64,000 bases of DNA from Nephrocerus scutellatus (Eukaryota > Arthropoda > Insecta > Diptera > Pipunculidae). The notes under the pieces were generated by a model, which saw nothing but the letters and a program-made list of their open reading frames with translations, was not told the origin of the DNA and did not search any database. Location of the stretch: positions 101,039,908 to 101,103,907 of the forward strand of contig OX352763.1 of NCBI GenBank assembly GCA_947095585.1, written 5' to 3'. The position numbers and the translations under genes were made by a program. Of the stretch, positions 1 to 10,458 are shown piece after piece; position 1 is the stretch's first letter, and the number at the start of each line of letters is the position of its first letter.

Positions 1-2100
1 ATATGAATTACAGTTTTTAACAATACTATAATACTTCTTTAATATTAATATAAATGCTATTAACTTACTATTTTCAGTGTTAATTTTGTTTTCAATTTTT
101 GAATCTACTTGTGCATCATTGCTTTCAAAATGCATTCTTCATTGCACTGCAATTTGATTTGATATTATGGTAGCTTAAGGCCACTACTCTACTGTGTCAG
201 TTCAAGATCATCACGAGTTTATTTTAATTTGCTTTTTATATAATTATGAGATATGACAGAGGTAAAGTTTCGTGTGGCGACCTTAAATTCACTGTTAATA
301 TATGTATTTTATTAATCCAGTAATTATTCAAGACAGCAATTCACTCGTAGTTTGCATATCTAGTATCTAGACTGAATAAACAGTGAATACCTGTATATGT
401 ATAAATGATATTTTCATTTAACCTGAAATTGTCGGAAATTAAAGAAAAAACATCGTAAAATTCTTTGAAAAGAACGTCTTAAATTTCTTAACATCAATAA
501 AATATATGGCAAATATGTAAGTTTTATATAATTTAAGGGACTTTTGTGACTCAGGTCTGTTATTGCTATGTTCAGTGATCCGAATTTTTTCTATTATCAA
601 TAGCAAATGATCAAAAATAGCACATCACCGATATCGGAAAGTGTTTATTCTCACGGAAAATAAAAGACATCGATTGATGTATCAGAGAACATAAAAACTT
701 TAAAATATCTCAATCTTTAATTTATTTAGATTAGATCATTGGGAAATCGTTAACAACGTAATGATCCTCAATTTAAGGTATACATTTGAATAAAAATTGA
801 ATCCAAAAGAAATGACCTTGCCTTTTGGAAATCAAATCAAAAAATCAGCAACAAACAGTTCATCCATGCAGCATATCAAGTATACGTATGAAAGAGTTGA
901 ATGAACTACGGACTTGAATGCAGGTAGCCTTTTCGGTTGTAGATACTTGAATTTTATTGATTTAAATGTCTAACATGACCTTGCAATTGAAGTGGTAACT
1001 CATTATTAATTACACTCGTGTACTATTGGTTTTGCAATAATTTATTTTAAAAGTAGTTAAGCGTACTTCATTAGGTTTTTTTTATTATCGTACCAAACGG
1101 TGTAGAAGTATCAGTATAAGTCGATAAGCATATTGATACATACTTGAAAATTTAAATAAATTTAAGTACCTAAGCGTGGGCGCAAGTTATTAGCTCGTAT
1201 CTGACTTTAGTAGATAAATATTTAGCAAAAGAAATTTCTTCACGAATACCATTCCAATATGTAATTATAATTCTTAATTTTAAAAACAATTATAATTATA
1301 TAACTATAATTATAATCGTTCATTTTAAAAACAATAAATTATTACAACTTACTCACGTATTTCACAAGGTATCTCAATTATATTAAGTCCCGAAGTGTCG
1401 CCTAGAAAAGTTCAGTGGAATATTTGGCTATTTAGTCACGAAGTGTCGCCAAGACAGACCGGTTCAGTGGAATATTTAATGAATAAAAATTCAATAGTTC
1501 TGATAATATTTTCAACGAGAATTCGCTCATAAAATCTGAACCGTTGTAGTTCGACTGGCAGAGAAAAATAGCAACAATTCCTCATAGAATTAATTTAGTA
1601 AGTTTAAAAGTTAAACACACTATGCATACAATTCGCTATTAAATCTTGGTACTCCATGTCAATGTAAAGGACAGAAAATTAGTTGATTAGTGAAATCTTA
1701 AAATCATGGGTATGCCTAGCACTCGTAAACAAGAGGATGTAGTGAAAAGTTCGCGGCATGGCCAATAAAGAATACTTTGATGTTTAAAAAATGCTTTTAT
1801 TTATCAAAATAGTCACCTCCAGGTTAATGCACATTTTTCATCTGGCATCTAAGGCACCGATTTTCCGATCTTAAGGACCTTAAAAAATACGTTTACTGCA
1901 GCATCGACCTTTTAATTCACTTAAAGTCCTTGACCTTCCAAATGATAGATAGGATAGATAAAAGTCACACGCAACAATTTCATACAAATAGAGAGTAATC
2001 AAAACCACAGTTATGGATTTCAGCTTTTTGCGACTTGTGTGTTCGTACAGGAACATATCTTTTCTCCTCAATATTACTGGACGTGTTTTCTTTATTTCCT
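1..2100. other. AT-rich intergenic DNA without recognisable genes
   Basis: No coding region, RNA gene or clear transposon is visible here. Around 1387-1480 a short sequence (GAAGTGTCGCC ... TTCAGTGGAATATTT) occurs twice about 47 bp apart, a small local duplication. The rest is AT-rich with homopolymer runs typical of insect intergenic DNA. Confidence 0.5.
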
Positions 2101-2104
2101 CTCG

Positions 2105-2285
2105 CAAACGACAATAGTCACCATCATCATAATTGCCTCTATAATCCGGGTTCGTTCCTAGCATTCGCCAACAATATCTTCACTTCCAACATATCCGCAA
2201 TACTTTTTGCCCAACTCGAACATATGGGTCTACTATTAAGTCCATCTTTGGACGTAAAAAACAATGCAGAGATTCCTACTTAGCC
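2105..2285 (-). mobile_element. RTE-type LINE 3'-end remnant
   Basis: The CATCATCAT run followed by diverged sequence parallels the better copy at 2650-3000 (tail, then a CTCTATAA-CCGGGT block, then an ATTCGCCAA block). It looks like the 3' untranslated end and trinucleotide tail of the same LINE family read on the minus strand. No coding potential remains. Divergence makes its limits uncertain. Confidence 0.4.
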
Positions 2286-2312
2286 TATAGCTTCTCCCGA
2301 ACATTCGTGTAG

Positions 2313-2525
2313 TGAGTTTTATATTTTTGCACACAAAAAGAAGAAATTTATAATTTAAAGGCGAATTGAGAAGCTTTCCAAGACAATTATTGCTCTCGGA
2401 CGTTGGTCAGACTTTAGCGAGAGATGAGGATCGTGAAAAAGATTTTTGGTTTTGTTTGGGGGGACTCGAACTTCGAACATACTAAGTTCTAATCACTAGA
2501 GTGACAGCGCCCACCTACTTCATGC
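2313..2525 (-). mobile_element. Diverged tRNA-derived SINE copy (5' part)
   Basis: Read on the minus strand this matches the SINE copies at 28476 and 59137 block by block: a tRNA-like head with a degenerate B box (AAGTTCGAGTCC), then GAGAGCAATAATTGTC, GAAAGCTTCTCAATT and TGTGTGCAAAAATATAAA. The last roughly 80 bp of the element are missing. It is the oldest of the copies seen here. Confidence 0.6.
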
Positions 2526-2639
2526 TTTAGCAGCGCAGTAATTATGTGGAATGAATACCCGGATTCTGTGTTTTCGCGTCCGTATGATCTGTAGGCATGT
2601 GAGTACATATTTCATCTTTTCCTGTCCACAATTTTTTAA

Positions 2640-3652
2640 CGCAAACGCTGCGCTTAGCTTCATCATCATCATATTTGGCTCTACAACCGGTGTCCGGTCC
2701 TGGACTCCGGCAAAAAATCTCTCTACTGGTTCCGATTTCGAGCCGATGTTATCCAATTTGGCATCCCTAAACTCTGGGCGTCCTGGTCTACGCCTTCCTT
2801 CCAGCGTAGGCTTGGCCGGCCTCGCTGTCGCGTTCCATAAATCCTACCGCAAAGGACTTTCCAAGCAGGATCCTATTCGCTCATGCGAGCTAGGTGTCCT
2901 GCTCACCGGAGCGTACCGAGCTTAATTCTCATCACGATGTCGACATCGCGTTAACGCTCGTATATCGCAGCATAATAGAGTCTCCGGAATCGTCCTTCCT
3001 CACATACGGGTCAAACCATTCTCCGTAAGACTTCTCTCAAACGCGGCTAAGAGGTCAGAAAGCTTTTGGCTATGCACCCAAGTCTCGGATCCATATATAA
3101 GTACTAATATGACCATTATCTTGTATACCAGCAGCTTGGATGTTATGGTTAAGTTCCTGCATTTGAAGAGTCTTGACAGACTAAAGTAGGCTTTGTTGCC
3201 TTTGAGCAACCGTGCGCGTATTTCTGGTGCCACGTTGTTATCGGCTGCTACAGTTGACCCGAGATAGTTAAAGGATTGCACTACTTCAAATTCGCGCTCC
3301 TTTTCTTTTTTTAATTGAGGTACCAGTGTTTGATCTTCTGCGCGCAGACGTCTTCTTGTTTTTTCCTTTACTCTGCGGGGGAGCATAGGGCTTCTACACA
3401 CGCCCGCCGACGAACTCGATTTATCGCCTGAGGTTTCAAGAGACGCCACTCTGTCCCCTGGGATCTTGCTTCCTCTTCTATTGTCCCTTTCCATGTCTTG
3501 GTAGGACGGCCAACTCGGCGGTTTCCTTGTGGATTCCAGTCGAGCGCTAGTTTCGTAATATCGTCCGCTGGCTTTCTCAAAGTGTGTCTTTAACGCGCAG
3601 ACGTGGCCACCATATATACTTTAATTTGCAGTCCCAGATTTCGTGCCGCCCG
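2640..3652 (-). pseudogene. RTE-type LINE, 3' part (C-terminal RT region and 3' UTR), host of two later insertions
   Basis: On the minus strand a frame around 3290-3000 reads FEVVQSFNYLGST ... YKIMVILVLIYGSETW, the conserved region after the reverse transcriptase core of RTE-clade LINEs. 2650-3000 is its 3' UTR, ending in a CATCATCAT (minus-strand ATGATG) tail. The element continues at 10459, where the RT core motif is found; the errantivirus separates the halves. Joining across one copy of CCCG restores a continuous frame, which proves the order of events. A second insertion at 3352-3593 interrupts it again. Internal stops show it was already dead. Confidence 0.75.
3352..3593 (-). mobile_element. 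5'-truncated LINE 3' end with 11-bp target duplication
   Basis: This 242-bp minus-strand segment encodes RKPADDITKLALDWNPQG and a GRPTKTW motif, the extreme C-terminus of an RTE-like ORF, then a tail rich in AAAAACAAGAAG. It is flanked by perfect 11-bp direct repeats CGCGCAGACGT at 3341-3351 and 3594-3604. In family order this segment belongs after the FNYLGS block, not before it. An independent insertion of a second LINE's 3' end explains that inversion of order. Confidence 0.7.
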
Positions 3653-4001
3653 AGTTATGTATACTTCAGCATCCCCAAACGAAGCATCCACAAAAGACCG
3701 ATATGACACGTTTCTGTCGGACGAAAATAGTTATCTCCACGAAACGTGTTGAATAACCATGTGACCAAGATAAGGAATAGCTGGGTGGTCTTAGGCAGTT
3801 CTTTGTCTTGTGCAAAAGCAAAAGCACAAAGTGCTGACTTATCATAATGACACGATATATATAAGTTACCATAGATTGTTTAAGGAGTGCTTTTTTCCGT
3901 TGACCGTCAAGTCAATCACATCTATTATTGCTCTAAGTTTTTGAGTTGAGTTTTTTGAATAAAGTTTTTTTTTAATACTAAGCTCGGACATTTCTTTATT
4001 T
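3653..4001 (+). repeat. Errantivirus 5' LTR
   Basis: This 349-bp repeat, starting AGTTATG and ending TTATTT, is identical in length and, as far as read, in sequence to 10110-10458. It contains a TATA-like ATATATATAAG at 3855-3865 and the polyadenylation signal AATAAA at 3958-3963. The host bases immediately left are CCCG (3649-3652), repeated after the 3' LTR. LTR identity implies a very recent insertion. Confidence 0.95.
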
Positions 4002-4018
4002 GGCGCAGTCGGTAGGAT
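4001..4018 (+). promoter_or_regulatory. Primer-binding site, tRNA-Ser type
   Basis: TGGCGCAGTCGGTAGGAT is complementary to the 3' end of dipteran tRNA-Ser (…CTACCGACTGCG plus CCA). This primer is used by the 17.6/297 branch of errantiviruses, whereas gypsy itself uses tRNA-Lys. Its first T overlaps the last base of the 5' LTR as defined by the target duplication. Confidence 0.85.
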
Positions 4019-4305
4019 AACTCTAAAACGGGTTATCCAGTGATTCGAATATAATTTGTTAAAATAACGCAGTGAAATTAAAAGTACATATTTAAAATTT
4101 ACTTAGTACCTGTGAAATCAAATTTAATAAAAAAATTTCTCATTACATCTAACTAGCTTATGGATATATCCAGCTAGAATAATAAAGTAGTGTGAAGAAT
4201 AAGAAACAAAACACATCCAACGAGACAGTGAAAAAAAAAAAAGAAATTAACTTTATGAAAAAAGACAAAACCGAATTCTACAACAACAATAGACAAGGAT
4301 TGAAA

Positions 4306-5514
4306 ATGTCGACGACAGAGGAACTAACAGCGGAAATTCTTCGGAAGAATCAGCAACTGGAACAAATGTCATCAGCTTACCAGATACTGAAGCGTAGGGA
4401 GGTAACTCGTGAGAATACTGAAAAAGTATTAAGAGAAGTGAAACATATGTCCACCTTCACCGGACATAGCGAAGTGACCATCAATTCATTTATTAGCAAC
4501 GTGGAGTACTACTTATCAGGAGTCACCGATGAAGAATTACTAAAATGTATGGTGCGGACAATATACTACGAGAAGATCCAAGGAGAAGCCAAGAATACCA
4601 TCATCAACTTACCACAACCGGACAATTGGACATCTATAAAAAGCGTACTCAAATTGCGGTACAAACCTGATGTAGAGCCATCAGACATATATCGAAGAAT
4701 AACCAACATACGTGCAAATAATGTAAGTGATTTAGCTATGGAGATTCAAAATTTAAAATATAAATCCGATGAATTAAGCGTTTATTATAAAGATGATAAA
4801 GGTATAGACCTAAACAATGTAGATAGCATATTAGTAAATACAATAAAAGAAATGACACAGGGCGTACTCTTAGACAAAATATACGAACAGACGGACTTAG
4901 GAACGATAGTTGCCATTATGAGAAATAGAAGATTTGAAGATTCCTGTATAAGAGAGGAATTTAAGAAATATAGGCATGCAAATAAAGAGAGTAAAAATAA
5001 TAATAAACACAGTTATAGTTCTAAACATGAATATAAAAATAATTTGCCACATCAGTTAGAAAAAAATCAACGGCATGAAACAAACCGACCAACACACTAT
5101 TACAGAAATTACCAGGGTCAAGAAACTAGACATTCAGGACAATATCGACAAGATCAGGGAATAAATTCTAGACAATACAGACAAAACTACCAAGGACAAG
5201 CTCGTTACAATTCGGAACAAAGACGAACATACCAACCAAGGATTCAAGGACACGATTCGGCACAGATTCGACAGAACTTCTCTAGAACCGAAGCAATGGA
5301 AGTAGATAACATTGAGAGCAGAGGAGAGGTAAATAACTTACACCGACAACACCTCCGATCAGGAAACCTCAGCAGATATTCGGGCCAAAATCGCCTACAA
5401 CAGAATATGACCGAGCAAAGATCAAGAACGTCACCTTATAATCATAATAACAAAACTTTAGAAACAGACAAATATTCTTATGAAAGAAATACTTCCGAGT
5501 TTTTTATCAACTAG
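4306..5514 (+). CDS. gag: Errantivirus Gag polyprotein
   Basis: This open frame of 402 codons follows the primer-binding site, where Gag belongs. The ATG at 4306 has a good insect context (AAAATG). An in-frame ATG at 4255 has a poor context (T at -3), and the frame stays open further upstream without an ATG. The N-terminal half resembles the helical capsid of 17.6-like Gags; the C-terminal third is rich in N, Q, R, Y and H, an RNA-binding-like composition. No CCHC zinc knuckle is seen, as is usual for errantiviruses. It ends with TAG at 5512-5514, 31 nt into the overlapping pol frame. Confidence 0.9.
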   Translation: MSTTEELTAEILRKNQQLEQMSSAYQILKRREVTRENTEKVLREVKHMSTFTGHSEVTINSFISNVEYYLSGVTDEELLKCMVRTIYYEKIQGEAKNTIINLPQPDNWTSIKSVLKLRYKPDVEPSDIYRRITNIRANNVSDLAMEIQNLKYKSDELSVYYKDDKGIDLNNVDSILVNTIKEMTQGVLLDKIYEQTDLGTIVAIMRNRRFEDSCIREEFKKYRHANKESKNNNKHSYSSKHEYKNNLPHQLEKNQRHETNRPTHYYRNYQGQETRHSGQYRQDQGINSRQYRQNYQGQARYNSEQRRTYQPRIQGHDSAQIRQNFSRTEAMEVDNIESRGEVNNLHRQHLRSGNLSRYSGQNRLQQNMTEQRSRTSPYNHNNKTLETDKYSYERNTSEFFIN

Positions 5515-8500
5515 CCTCGGAAGAACTCCCCATAATAGAAATAACCATAAACACAAAAAAATACTTAGCTCTAATAGACACAGGTTCGTCTCTCAGTATA
5601 ATTGATGATAAAATAAATACTTTTAAAATAGTAAGAATTAAGCCTATATATTATTCCACCATAAATGGAAAAGATTCCATCATATATGAAGCTCAAACAC
5701 CTGCACCAGATGAACTCAAGGCACCAGTAGGAGCACTTATTAAGTGGAAAGTTAAACAGTTACCAAATAGAAAATATCAGTTTATTATAGGTACGGATTT
5801 ACTTAATAAGCTAAACACATTAATAGATTTAGAGGAAGGGATAATAAAGCTCAACGGTCAAATAATTCGATTTCAAAATAAGCCATACTCAACTAATGAA
5901 ATATACACTTTGGAAACTGTAAACGAAAATATTATGCATTTAAAATTAGACAATTTAAATAAAGAGGAATACGCAGCCATAGATAAAATTATTAAAAGAT
6001 TCAGTAAATTATTTTTTAAAGAGGGTGACAGACTTACAAGCACTTCGGTAATAGAACACGAAATTAAGACAACTACAGATCAACAAATAAATTCAAAACT
6101 ATATAGGTATCCACCAAAGCACGAGGAGGAAGTCAGAAGACAAATCGCAGAAATGGAAGTACAGGGCATCATAAGAAAAAGCCATTCCAAGTATTGTAGT
6201 CCATTAATAGTAATACCAAAAAAAAACGATAATTCCGGAGACAAAAAGTACCGTATAGTTATCGACTATCGGAAACTTAATGAGGTGACTATCGATGACA
6301 AGTTCCCACTGCCTAACATAGACTCTATATTAGACAAGCTGGGTCGAGCACATTACTTTACAACAATAGATTTGGCAAAAGGATATCACCAAATTCACAT
6401 TAAAGAAGAGGATAGGAAAAAGACAGCTTTTATTACACCACATGGATTATATGAGTTTATAAGAATGCCATTCGGTCTCAAGAATGCCCCAGCGACATTC
6501 CAAAGGCTAATGAATGAAATTTTTAGAGATTATATTAATAAGACGTGTGTTATATACCTAGACGACATATTAATATTTAGTACCACTCTTCAAGAACACA
6601 TCAAAGCAATCTCAGACATTTTTAAAGTACTAGAATCCAAAGGCTTAAAAATGCAGGTAGACAAATGTAATTTTTTAAGAAAAGAGACGGAATTTTTAGG
6701 TCATATACTTACGAAAGACGGACTAAAACCCAACCCAAATAAGATAAAAACAATTGAAAAATTAGAAGTTCCTAAATCGCAGAAGCAAATAAAAAGCTTT
6801 TTAGGGTTGACAGGATTTTATAGAAAATTCATACGAGACTACGCGAAAGTAGCACAACCAATCACAAAGTATCTCAAGAAAAACACTAAAATTAACCTGA
6901 ATGACCCAACCTATATAGAAGCATTTGAAAAACTAAAAACTCTCATTAGCAGTCATCCAATACTAAGATTTCCCGATTTTGACAAACAATTTCACTTGAC
7001 AACAGACGCATCAAACTATGCCATCGGGGCGGTTCTCTCACAAGAAGGACATCCAGTTTGTTTTGCATCAAGGACTCTTAACAATCACGAGCGCAATTAT
7101 GCAGCCACAGACAAAGAGTTTCTGGCTATCATGTGGGCGGTAAACTACTTCCGACCATATCTTTACGGTAACAAGTTTATAATATTCACTGATCACCAGC
7201 CAATAAAATACCTACATGCTAAATACAAAGGTAAAGACATATCCCCGAGACACCAAAGGTGGCTCTTAAAGTTAGGAGAATATATATTCCAAATAGAATA
7301 TTTAAAGGGAAAGGAAAATAGAGTTGCGGATTTTCTAAGTAGACTAGAACATAACGAAGAAGACGTTTCAAAACGAGACCAAGATATGACAGACACTACG
7401 AAGTCAAGAAATCCTTCGGACTCAGATTTAGGATTGTTATTCAACATGGAAGAATGCGATGATATAACAATGGCTACAGTTCACTCCGCCGAAGAAGAAT
7501 TGTTAGATCACATCCCCATTAAAGAGGAAATAGTTAACAAATATAAAACACAAATAATCTTAACCAATAACAAAACCCAAGAAATAGAAATACTCCATGG
7601 AAAACGAATAATCCATATAGCAAACTACGATTTTAACAATTTAGATGATATATTTAGGCGATTATTAAAGAAAGGAATTACAGGTATATATTCAGAACTA
7701 CCAGATCATGAATATAATATAGTGCAGGAAAAATTACGAGAAATGTTCTCAAACGATAATCAAATTAAATTTATTAAATGTTCATATAGAGCACAGGATA
7801 TTAAAACGGAAACCGAAGCAGTCAAACAAATCTCTTTGTACCATATAAGAGAAAGTCTACATTCAGGTATACAAGAAACATACAACAAGATAAAATTTAA
7901 AATATATTTCCCAAAACTATTAGAGTTGATACAAATTGTTATCAACCAATGCGACATTTGTCAACAATCAAAATATGACCGACGACCGATTAAACCTAAA
8001 TTCTATTATACCGAAACAGCAACAGATTTGAATGAAATAATTCACATAGACACTTTTGTAATCATGAAGTGTAGTTTTCTTACAGTAATAGATAAATTCT
8101 CAAAGTTCGGTTCTGCATATCATTTGCCAGACAGAAACCATGTTACAATAATAGAAGAATTGGAAAATCACTTTACTAAAATAGGAAAACCAACAAAAAT
8201 TATTGCAGATAATGAATTTAGATCAATCCAAATAAAAGAATTTTTACAAGAGAAAGGTGTAGAGATACATTACACGAAACCCAATAGCCATACTGGTAAC
8301 GCGGATATTGAAAGGTTTCATAGCACCATATTAGAGAAGTGTAGAATTCTCATATTAACTAAACGAAACACATCAATTAAGAGGTTAACACAAATAGCTA
8401 TAAATAACTATAATGAACGATTCCACTCAACCATCAGAACCATGCCGAAGGACGTACAACGTCATAATATAGACTTTGATAAGATTAGACACCATTTACG

Positions 8501-8726
8501 AATAGTTAAGGAAGTTAATTTAGACAAAGTAAACGCTAAGCGTGAAGATTATGAAGAAACCAGATCTACAGGGTTTATACGAAATTATAAGGCAGTTAGG
8601 CATAAGCATCAACCTAGATTTAAGAGAGGTAAATTAGATAACATTCACACGACTAATATTAAAAGACAACCAAAATTTTCAGCTCTTCATGATAACATTA
8701 ATACTACTCCTAACAACATCAACTAA
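5484..8726 (+). CDS. pol: Errantivirus Pol polyprotein (protease, RT, RNase H, integrase)
   Basis: Pol lies in the -1 frame relative to gag, open from 5484 (about 1080 codons), so it is probably made by -1 frameshifting in the 31-nt overlap. Domains in order are: aspartic protease with DTGSS near residue 32; reverse transcriptase with the YLDD catalytic motif near residue 358; RNase H starting at TTDAS near residue 507; and integrase with an HHCC zinc finger (CDIC near residue 823). The integrase DDE triad is visible as HIDTF, IADNEF and NADIERF near 857, 908 and 943. No stop or frameshift interrupts it. The last 38 nt overlap env. All catalytic motifs are intact, so the copy may be functional. 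Confidence 0.95.
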   Translation, partial: KKYFRVFYQLASEELPIIEITINTKKYLALIDTGSSLSIIDDKINTFKIVRIKPIYYSTINGKDSIIYEAQTPAPDELKAPVGALIKWKVKQLPNRKYQFIIGTDLLNKLNTLIDLEEGIIKLNGQIIRFQNKPYSTNEIYTLETVNENIMHLKLDNLNKEEYAAIDKIIKRFSKLFFKEGDRLTSTSVIEHEIKTTTDQQINSKLYRYPPKHEEEVRRQIAEMEVQGIIRKSHSKYCSPLIVIPKKNDNSGDKKYRIVIDYRKLNEVTIDDKFPLPNIDSILDKLGRAHYFTTIDLAKGYHQIHIKEEDRKKTAFITPHGLYEFIRMPFGLKNAPATFQRLMNEIFRDYINKTCVIYLDDILIFSTTLQEHIKAISDIFKVLESKGLKMQVDKCNFLRKETEFLGHILTKDGLKPNPNKIKTIEKLEVPKSQKQIKSFLGLTGFYRKFIRDYAKVAQPITKYLKKNTKINLNDPTYIEAFEKLKTLISSHPILRFPDFDKQFHLTTDASNYAIGAVLSQEGHPVCFASRTLNNHERNYAATDKEFLAIMWAVNYFRPYLYGNKFIIFTDHQPIKYLHAKYKGKDISPRHQRWLLKLGEYIFQIEYLKGKENRVADFLSRLEHNEEDVSKRDQDMTDTTKSRNPSDSDLGLLFNMEECDDITMATVHSAEEELLDHIPIKEEIVNKYKTQIILTNNKTQEIEILHGKRIIHIANYDFNNLDDIFRRLLKKGITGIYSELPDHEYNIVQEKLREMFSNDNQIKFIKCSYRAQDIKTETEAVKQISLYHIRESLHSGIQETYNKIKFKIYFPKLLELIQIVINQCDICQQSKYDRRPIKPKFYYTETATDLNEIIHIDTFVIMKCSFLTVIDKFSKFGSAYHLPDRNHVTIIEELENHFTKIGKPTKIIADNEFRSIQIKEFLQEKGVEIHYTKPNSHTGNADIERFHSTILEKCRILILTKRNTSIKRLTQIAINNYNERFHSTIRTMPKDVQRHNIDFDKIRHHLRIVKEVNLDKVNAKREDYEETRSTGFIRNYKAVRHKHQPRFKRGKLDNIHTTNIKRQPKFSALHDNINTTPNNIN
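5500..5505 (+). promoter_or_regulatory. Candidate gag-pol frameshift site
   Basis: A run of six T's encodes two Phe codons in the gag frame, four codons before the gag stop and inside the 31-nt overlap with pol. A -1 slip here would enter the pol frame. It is not the textbook X XXY YYZ heptamer in this frame, and no downstream pseudoknot was worked out. Confidence 0.45.
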
Positions 8727-10209
8727 CGGACTACTGAGTATCGAAGAAGTAAAAGAACAGAGTGGTTTTACAGAAATACAAATAAACGAAGCAGACATAG
8801 TAACTAAGACAGATATAATAATTCATTTGATTAAACCAATGGAAATAGTAGACGTATTAAATGATATTTCAACAAATATAGAAAACCTTGATGTGCTACA
8901 CAAGGATTTACTTAAAACAGAACTTAAACATCTGAGGAATAAAGTAAATACTATTATACCTAGAGATAACAGAAAGAAAAGAGGATTAGTCAATTTTGTA
9001 GGAAGTACATCAAAATGGCTTTTTGGAACAATGGACAATGAGGATAGAGTAGACATTGAAAATCATCTCAGAAATATAGATATAAACAATCACAATGCTA
9101 TTACTAATGTAAATCAACAAATTTCAATAAATGATAACTTTAGCAAATCATTTAAGCAACTAAAAGATATAATACAGAAAGACAGAACAATAATCTTAGG
9201 ACAGTTAAAAAACGTAACCAGTAAAACCATAAACCAGAACTTATTTTATGACCAAGTTTTTAAAGTACAATTAATAAAAGAAAAAATTGAACACATACAA
9301 GACAATTTAGCGTCCGCCAGGTATGGAATGTTACATCCAAACATACTTACAGATGAAGAGATAAAAATATATAATATAGATATAAATAAAATAAAGTATA
9401 TAAAATTAGGCATAACTAAATTTGAAGACAATGTGTTAATATTTGCTATTAAGATTCCTAAAGAAATTGAAAAAATACAGCTAAGAATGATTATACCCAT
9501 ACCAAATAAATATCAGAAAGAAATAGATTATCCTAACGAAATTGTATTCAAATATAATAATTTAACATATCAATACCAAAATCTAAAATATTTAAACGAA
9601 TTAGACTTAAGTAAACATTGTTCTTACCAACATAACTGTAAACTTGTACGAAATAATAATACAGAAATTCTTTCGCTAGATGACGAAACTATTGTAATAA
9701 AAAATGCAAATCAATTAAAAATAAATCAAAATTGTGATGAACGAAATTTAAATATAACAGGAAACGCATTAATTCATTTTAATAATTGTGAAATAAAAAT
9801 GCTAGATCATTATTTTTCAAATATCAAGCAAACGTTCCAAGAACGGTTTTACTATCCAATAAATCAAAATTTTAAAAATTTCAGCGATAAAATAACATTA
9901 GATGATATCATATTAAAAAATGAAATTAATATACATAAAATAGAGGAGTTGCAGTACCACAAAAACGTGTCATATGGAATAAATTTGAGTTTAATCATTA
10001 TTATATTCATTTCAATAGTAATCATATTGTTTTGTAGAAAAAATCCAAAACCAATTAAAGTTAAAATAGATAACAAAATTCAGGAGAATTTTAAAATAAA
10101 CGAGGGGGAAGTTATGTATACTTCAGCATCCCCAAACGAAGCATCCACAAAAGACCGATATGACACGTTTCTGTCGGACGAAAATAGTTATCTCCACGAA
10201 ACGTGTTGA
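8689..10209 (+). CDS. env: Errantivirus envelope (F-like) protein
   Basis: This is a complete 506-residue frame whose ATG overlaps the end of pol by 38 nt. It has a hydrophobic N-terminal signal (residues 1-14), a furin-type cleavage site RKKR at residues 95-98 followed by a Gly/Phe-rich segment like the fusion peptide of insect retroviral and baculovirus F proteins, and a C-terminal membrane anchor around residues 430-450 (LIIIIFISIVIILF). The anchor is followed by a basic start to the tail. The final 33 codons lie inside the 3' LTR, so U3 sequence encodes the cytoplasmic tail. In relatives env is translated from a spliced mRNA; no splice sites were assigned here. The frame has no breaks. 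Confidence 0.92.
   Translation: MITLILLLTTSTNGLLSIEEVKEQSGFTEIQINEADIVTKTDIIIHLIKPMEIVDVLNDISTNIENLDVLHKDLLKTELKHLRNKVNTIIPRDNRKKRGLVNFVGSTSKWLFGTMDNEDRVDIENHLRNIDINNHNAITNVNQQISINDNFSKSFKQLKDIIQKDRTIILGQLKNVTSKTINQNLFYDQVFKVQLIKEKIEHIQDNLASARYGMLHPNILTDEEIKIYNIDINKIKYIKLGITKFEDNVLIFAIKIPKEIEKIQLRMIIPIPNKYQKEIDYPNEIVFKYNNLTYQYQNLKYLNELDLSKHCSYQHNCKLVRNNNTEILSLDDETIVIKNANQLKINQNCDERNLNITGNALIHFNNCEIKMLDHYFSNIKQTFQERFYYPINQNFKNFSDKITLDDIILKNEINIHKIEELQYHKNVSYGINLSLIIIIFISIVIILFCRKNPKPIKVKIDNKIQENFKINEGEVMYTSASPNEASTKDRYDTFLSDENSYLHETC
10102..10109 (+). promoter_or_regulatory. Polypurine tract
   Basis: GAGGGGGA sits immediately before the 3' LTR, the expected position for the primer of plus-strand DNA synthesis. 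It lies within the env coding frame. Confidence 0.8.
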
Positions 10210-10458
10210 ATAACCATGTGACCAAGATAAGGAATAGCTGGGTGGTCTTAGGCAGTTCTTTGTCTTGTGCAAAAGCAAAAGCACAAAGTGCTGACTTATC
10301 ATAATGACACGATATATATAAGTTACCATAGATTGTTTAAGGAGTGCTTTTTTCCGTTGACCGTCAAGTCAATCACATCTATTATTGCTCTAAGTTTTTG
10401 AGTTGAGTTTTTTGAATAAAGTTTTTTTTTAATACTAAGCTCGGACATTTCTTTATTT
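10110..10458 (+). repeat. Errantivirus 3' LTR
   Basis: This is the second copy of the 349-bp LTR. It contains the last 100 bp of env including its stop (10207-10209). CCCG at 10459-10462 duplicates the four bases before the 5' LTR. Confidence 0.95.

Noticed and set aside
3666..3872. 68-codon minus-strand frame repeated at 10123
   Set aside because: It is antisense to the LTR and appears twice only because the LTR does.
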